Source of the DNA: Paracoccaceae bacterium
GTDB taxonomy: Bacteria > Pseudomonadota > Alphaproteobacteria > Rhodobacterales > Rhodobacteraceae
Direction: 5' to 3'
Length of the DNA: 64,000 nt
Assembly (NCBI GenBank): GCA_902554705.1
Contig: CACDPP010000004.1
Location: forward strand, 1-64,000
Of the stretch, positions 60,447 through 64,000 are shown one piece after another. The notes under the pieces are model-generated. The model had not been told where the DNA came from and made no database searches. It saw only the letters and a list, made by a program, of their open reading frames with translations. The stretch's first letter is position 1, and each line of letters starts with the position of its first letter. The position numbers and the translations under genes are program-made.

Positions 60447-62480
60447 TTAACGCAAGGACGCTTCAATATTACCACCATCTACCGTCATTACATGTCCAGT
60501 TGTTCGCTCGGCTTGGGCGAGTGAAACAAAAGCTTCTGCTACATGACTTGCTTTGACTTCTGCATTTAGTAAGTTACCAGCCATATACTTATCTTCAGAA
60601 ATACCTCGGGCATTTGCACGTTCAGCAATAAAGTTATCTGTGAGCAAACCTGACCTTATTCTGTCAGCATTAACTCCATTGACGCGAATTCCGTCACCCC
60701 CTAACTCCAACGCAAGCTGTCGCATCATAAAAAAAGTTGTTGCCTTTGGCATCCCGTATGCACCAAAATTTTTACCAGGGTTTACAGCTTGTTTCGATAT
60801 ATTAAATAAGATCTGGCCACCTCTGGATTGCAATTTTATCAGGTTTGCTGCTTCTTTTGCAAACTCGTAATGAGAAAAGAAGTTCAACTCAAAAGCTTTC
60901 CTAACGGAAGAGCTAGTCATATCTATCATTGAGCCCGACTGCGCTGATCCTGCGTTAGAGACTAGTATGTCAAGACCTCCGTATGTCTCTATAACAGATG
61001 TAATTGCCTCTTTTGCTGCCTTTGGATCTGTTACATCCAGCGCTTTTCCAAAATGGCCTTTGCCAAGTTTTTCTAGAGCGGCGCCCAAATTTTCTTGGTT
61101 TAGATCAATCAAAAAACATTGTGCGCCTAATGACGCAAATGCATTTGCCGTTTCAAACCCAATTGTTCCTGATCCTCCAGTTACCATTACCACTTTTCCT
61201 TGAAACGCCGGCGCTTTCCCTTTGCCAAGTTTGGCTTGTTCTAATGACCAATATTCACAATCAAATAAATCTTTTTCGGAAATAGGATAAAAACCACCTG
61301 CATCTTCACCAACTGACCTCACACGAGCATTCTGAACAACAAGATCACCCGCTATACTGGCTGCTTTAAAATTTGAGCCAAGACCTAAAAGACCCACACC
61401 TTCCATCCATATTGTTTTAGGATCTGGTGGAAGAATAGTTTTAGGTTGGGCCGCTTTGGCAGCCTGGCGCTCAAACATTGCCTTATATTCGTTCTCATAG
61501 TCCTTAAGCGCGCCTTTAATCGCAGAACTTCCCTGCTCCCATATTGACTTTCGTAAAACTAGTGGGCGACCCTTAATCCTTATAACATGATCTGGAGATG
61601 CAGTTCCTCGCTCAGATAAACTGTCCAAATCAGCTCTCTTTAGAAACTCCATTTCTTCTGGACCATTTCTTACGTCGATAATTGGCATAGCAGCATTAGG
61701 CCCAATCATTTCAGCTATCAGACCCCTTATCACTGGTAAGACTTCATGAGATTTATGGCTGGATTTGACATTAAGAGCAGTCGGCTTTTTCAAGTTAAAA
61801 TAGTCTGCAACAGTTTGTGTATGTGATATTATTTGATTGTAGCTTTCTTCAGCTGTCTCACCAAAAGCAAAATGTCCATGACCCAACAACATTAAACCTT
61901 CGACGCTAGGATCTTGATCATAAACTTCAGCCGCTTTTTTTGCCAGAGCGAAGCCAGGCATTATATATGGAACTACTCCCAACCTTGAGCCAAAAATTTC
62001 TTTACACACTTCTTCAGCGTTCGGAAGGTTTGCAAGGATTAAAAATGGAGTAGCATGGGTATGATCGACAAATTTATGCGGAAGAAAAGCATGTAATAAC
62101 GTTTCGACCGAAGGATTTGGTGCTGAACTGTCAAGCAAATTAGCCCTCTGAACATTTACCATATCTTCATCAGATAGCTTATCTAGATTTCGTAGCTCTC
62201 TCAACGGGTCCAACCAAAGACCAGGTAGTCCAGGTGCTTGTATCGTATCTAAGTCCCAGCCTGATCCTTTAACATGTATTACTTGTTTAGTATTTCCAAA
62301 AAGATCTTTTCGTTCAACTTTAATAGAGGTATTACCACCACCATGCATAACAAGATCAGGATTTTGTCCAATTATTCTTGATGTGTAAACTCGAAGCGCG
62401 AGCTCTTGATCAGCAACATCTTTGCCTACTTGTTCAACATAAGATTTAGCTTCACTAGGTTTATAATTATTTTTGATCAT
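60447..62480 (-). CDS. Fused class II aldolase / short-chain dehydrogenase (RhaD-like/SDR)
   Basis: 677-residue bifunctional protein. The N-terminal part is a class II aldolase/adducin domain with HGGGNTS (46-52), a zinc HTH pair in FVDHTHATP (His140, His142) and GHGHFAFG (about 200-207). The C-terminal part (about 425-677) is an SDR with TGGSGTIG (434-441), Ser562, Tyr575 and Lys579. Known members include rhamnulose-1-phosphate aldolase/lactaldehyde dehydrogenase fusions. Here it is 4 bp after mtnA and mtnK and no rhamnose gene is in sight. A methylthioribulose-1-phosphate or deoxyribulose-1-phosphate aldolase, with the aldehyde passed to the SDR part, is the better guess. A 154-bp gap separates it from the deaminase gene. 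Confidence 0.85.
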   Translation of the reverse strand: MIKNNYKPSEAKSYVEQVGKDVADQELALRVYTSRIIGQNPDLVMHGGGNTSIKVERKDLFGNTKQVIHVKGSGWDLDTIQAPGLPGLWLDPLRELRNLDKLSDEDMVNVQRANLLDSSAPNPSVETLLHAFLPHKFVDHTHATPFLILANLPNAEEVCKEIFGSRLGVVPYIMPGFALAKKAAEVYDQDPSVEGLMLLGHGHFAFGETAEESYNQIISHTQTVADYFNLKKPTALNVKSSHKSHEVLPVIRGLIAEMIGPNAAMPIIDVRNGPEEMEFLKRADLDSLSERGTASPDHVIRIKGRPLVLRKSIWEQGSSAIKGALKDYENEYKAMFERQAAKAAQPKTILPPDPKTIWMEGVGLLGLGSNFKAASIAGDLVVQNARVRSVGEDAGGFYPISEKDLFDCEYWSLEQAKLGKGKAPAFQGKVVMVTGGSGTIGFETANAFASLGAQCFLIDLNQENLGAALEKLGKGHFGKALDVTDPKAAKEAITSVIETYGGLDILVSNAGSAQSGSMIDMTSSSVRKAFELNFFSHYEFAKEAANLIKLQSRGGQILFNISKQAVNPGKNFGAYGMPKATTFFMMRQLALELGGDGIRVNGVNADRIRSGLLTDNFIAERANARGISEDKYMAGNLLNAEVKASHVAEAFVSLAQAERTTGHVMTVDGGNIEASLR

Positions 62481-62484
62481 ATTT

Positions 62485-63582
62485 TCAAAATCCTGCTAAA
62501 TCTGGGAACATTTTGGCTAAAGCTTTTTCAGAAGCATCAGAAACACCTCGCTCAGTTATTAATCCTGTAACCAATCTGTTTGGGGTAACGTCAAAAGCTG
62601 GATTTCCTCCAGAAACACCCTCTGAAGTAACCCTTATTTCTTCAATACTATTTTTTTCGTGGTGCCCAAAAATATGGGTTACCTCCCGAGCGGCTCGCTC
62701 TTCAATTGGGATATCTGCTAAGCCATCACTTATTGTCCAATCTATTGTGGGTGAAGGCAAAGCTACATAAAATGGAACATTATTATCACGAGCTGCTAGA
62801 GCCTTGAGATACGTACCAATTTTGTTACAAACATCACCTTGGGCAGTAGTTCGATCAGTGCCCACAATAACCATGTCAACAAGGCCCTTTTGCATAAGGT
62901 GCCCACCAGCGTTATCTGTGATGTAAGTATTACTAATGCCATGGCTCTCAAGCTCCCAGGCAGTCATTGCGCCTTGATTTCTTGGCCTTGTTTCATCAAC
63001 CCAAACATGAATAGGAATGCCTGCCTCGTGCGCATGATACATTGGTGAAGTAGCTGTGCCCCAGTCTACTGTTGCCGGCCATCCCGCATTGCAATGTGTT
63101 AACATCCTAACGGGTTCCCCTGCCGGTTTATTAGATGCTATTTTTTTTACAATCTCTAATCCGTGCTCACCTATCTTTTTATTTATACCAACATCTTCTT
63201 CTGCCACCAGATGGGCAAGCTTCAATGCTTTTGAAGCACGTTCTTCCTGAGACACTTGACCCAGTGCTCTTAGAAGTCGATCCAGAGCCCACTTAAGGTT
63301 GATTGCTGTTGGACGAGTCTCTATCAAAGTATCATATGTGTTTTTCAAACCGGAATCTGAAGCGTCGCTATTTAGAGATATTGCTACACCATAGGCAGCA
63401 GTAGCACCTATGAGAGGTGCGCCCCTTACCCACATATCGCGAATTGCTACAGCAAATTCATCTAAATTTGTCAGAGCGACTATTCTAAAATCATGAGGTA
63501 GCCATCTTTGATCTATAATTTTTACCTGACAATCCTTATGATCATACCAGATTGATCGATAGTGAGTTCCTTGAACCTTCAT
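62485..63582 (-). CDS. mtnA: S-methyl-5-thioribose-1-phosphate isomerase
   Basis: Turns methylthioribose-1-phosphate (or 5-deoxyribose-1-phosphate) into the ribulose form. 365 residues, normal length. [13 protein letters not shown] (about 53-65), the catalytic Cys164 in LTHCNAGW and Asp243 in [13 protein letters not shown], and the C-terminal [12 protein letters not shown] are all present. It overlaps mtnK by 4 bp (ATGA) and is followed at 4 bp by the aldolase/SDR gene, a strong sign of one pathway. Confidence 0.94.
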   Translation of the reverse strand: MKVQGTHYRSIWYDHKDCQVKIIDQRWLPHDFRIVALTNLDEFAVAIRDMWVRGAPLIGATAAYGVAISLNSDASDSGLKNTYDTLIETRPTAINLKWALDRLLRALGQVSQEERASKALKLAHLVAEEDVGINKKIGEHGLEIVKKIASNKPAGEPVRMLTHCNAGWPATVDWGTATSPMYHAHEAGIPIHVWVDETRPRNQGAMTAWELESHGISNTYITDNAGGHLMQKGLVDMVIVGTDRTTAQGDVCNKIGTYLKALAARDNNVPFYVALPSPTIDWTISDGLADIPIEERAAREVTHIFGHHEKNSIEEIRVTSEGVSGGNPAFDVTPNRLVTGLITERGVSDASEKALAKMFPDLAGF

Positions 63583-64000
63583 AGGTAATTCTCCGAATTG
63601 AACTTTTTTGCCAAGCTAGTAAGCTCACTAGCATTTTTTATCGATTTATTATTTAAGATTAACTCGCGTCCCATCATTAAGTTTCTAGCTTCGAGCTGGG
63701 ACCTTTTCTTAGTATCATTGATCTCCTCAAAATCCGCATTGTGTGCAAGTGACAAGACACGCCTATGCATTTCAATACCACATACAGCAACAGCATCTTG
63801 CCATATGTATTCAAGCATCTCATTAAGCGCAAAGTCTGAGCTATCTCCCTGATCTTCAAACATTGAACTTGGGAACAAAATGCCTGTTCTTTCAAAATTC
63901 CATAGTTTTTTAAACTCCTGCTGAAATGTCTCAAAAGTCTCTTCGATAACTTTCAAAATCCAATTTTGATATTCTGACAATTTTTCGCTATCGCGATGCC
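63579..64000 (-). CDS. mtnK: S-methyl-5-thioribose kinase, C-terminal part (continues past window edge)
   Basis: The open frame runs to the window end with no start of its own (the TTG at 63980 lies inside it). The last ~140 residues include [20 protein letters not shown] and [12 protein letters not shown], which match the end of MtnK-family kinases that phosphorylate free methylthioribose or 5-deoxyribose. The catalytic part lies outside the window. The overlap with mtnA fixes its role as the kinase entry to the same route. Confidence 0.85.
   Translation of the reverse strand, partial: HRDSEKLSEYQNWILKVIEETFETFQQEFKKLWNFERTGILFPSSMFEDQGDSSDFALNEMLEYIWQDAVAVCGIEMHRRVLSLAHNADFEEINDTKKRSQLEARNLMMGRELILNNKSIKNASELTSLAKKFNSENYL

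Noticed and set aside
60447-62480. Rhamnulose-1-phosphate aldolase/lactaldehyde dehydrogenase of rhamnose catabolism
   Set aside because: Same domain layout, but no rhamnose isomerase, kinase, mutarotase or transporter is nearby, whereas mtnA and mtnK abut it; kept only as an alternative.

Overview
This 64 kb window is a densely packed, low-GC (roughly 40%) bacterial chromosome segment. Its gene families are typical of a heterotrophic marine alphaproteobacterium, perhaps a low-GC roseobacter or SAR116-like lineage: many ABC uptake systems, a complex I NDUFA9-type protein, a TonB-linked B12 importer and a fused aldolase/dehydrogenase. Placement is inferred from gene content only; no rRNA or lineage marker is present.

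Layout. (1) 1-7270: a galactoside module. A GH42 beta-galactosidase (cut by the window edge) and a GH4 MelA-type alpha-galactosidase diverge from an ATPase/permease/permease transporter; the binding protein lies convergently behind it. Two near-identical operator-like palindromes sit before the ATPase gene and the binding-protein gene. (2) 7431-15751: housekeeping and accessory genes, namely an NDH-2-like flavoprotein fused to a cyclic-nucleotide-binding domain, an NDUFA9-like protein, an MFS carrier, asd, an M17 aminopeptidase with an NlpC/P60 peptidase, and an agmatinase-family enzyme. (3) 15808-21746: a tRNA-Met(CAT) gene followed by five surface-sugar genes, closed by a 45-bp imperfect copy of the tRNA 3' half. 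This is an islet of the tRNA-integration type without a visible integrase. (4) 21875-26250: purF, a mandelonitrile-lyase-like cupin, small unknowns and an L-2-hydroxyglutarate oxidase-like gene.

(5) 26295-35807: a cobalamin block. cobT-cobS-cobC (lower-ligand attachment) converge on tonB-exbD-exbD-exbB-btuD-btuC-btuF-btuB, whose transcript begins with a cobalamin riboswitch. (6) 35930-41301: a branched-chain-amino-acid-type ABC transporter plus a kynurenine-formamidase-like hydrolase. (7) 41324-48493: a polyamine-type ABC transporter with a glutamine-synthetase-like ligase and an iron-type alcohol dehydrogenase; one permease carries an odd repetitive C-terminal tail. (8) 48666-56935: a core MetE-like protein, two TIM-barrel isomerase-like proteins, a GFA protein, an MFS carrier, a histone-deacetylase-like protein, a YczE-like membrane protein and an arabinonate-dehydratase-like enzyme.

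(9) 56932-64000, minus strand: mtnK (partial)-mtnA-aldolase/SDR fusion, then an MTA/SAH-deaminase-like enzyme, a trimeric purine nucleoside phosphorylase, an SDR and a cupin. Read together these form a plausible complete route from 5'-methylthioadenosine or 5'-deoxyadenosine through deamination, phosphorolysis and isomerisation to aldol cleavage (DHAP plus a small aldehyde), with the aldehyde-processing dehydrogenase fused to the aldolase. The phosphorylase has Ile where the family normally has the 5'-hydroxyl-binding His, which fits a 5'-deoxy or 5'-methylthio substrate. This is the most interesting system in the window.
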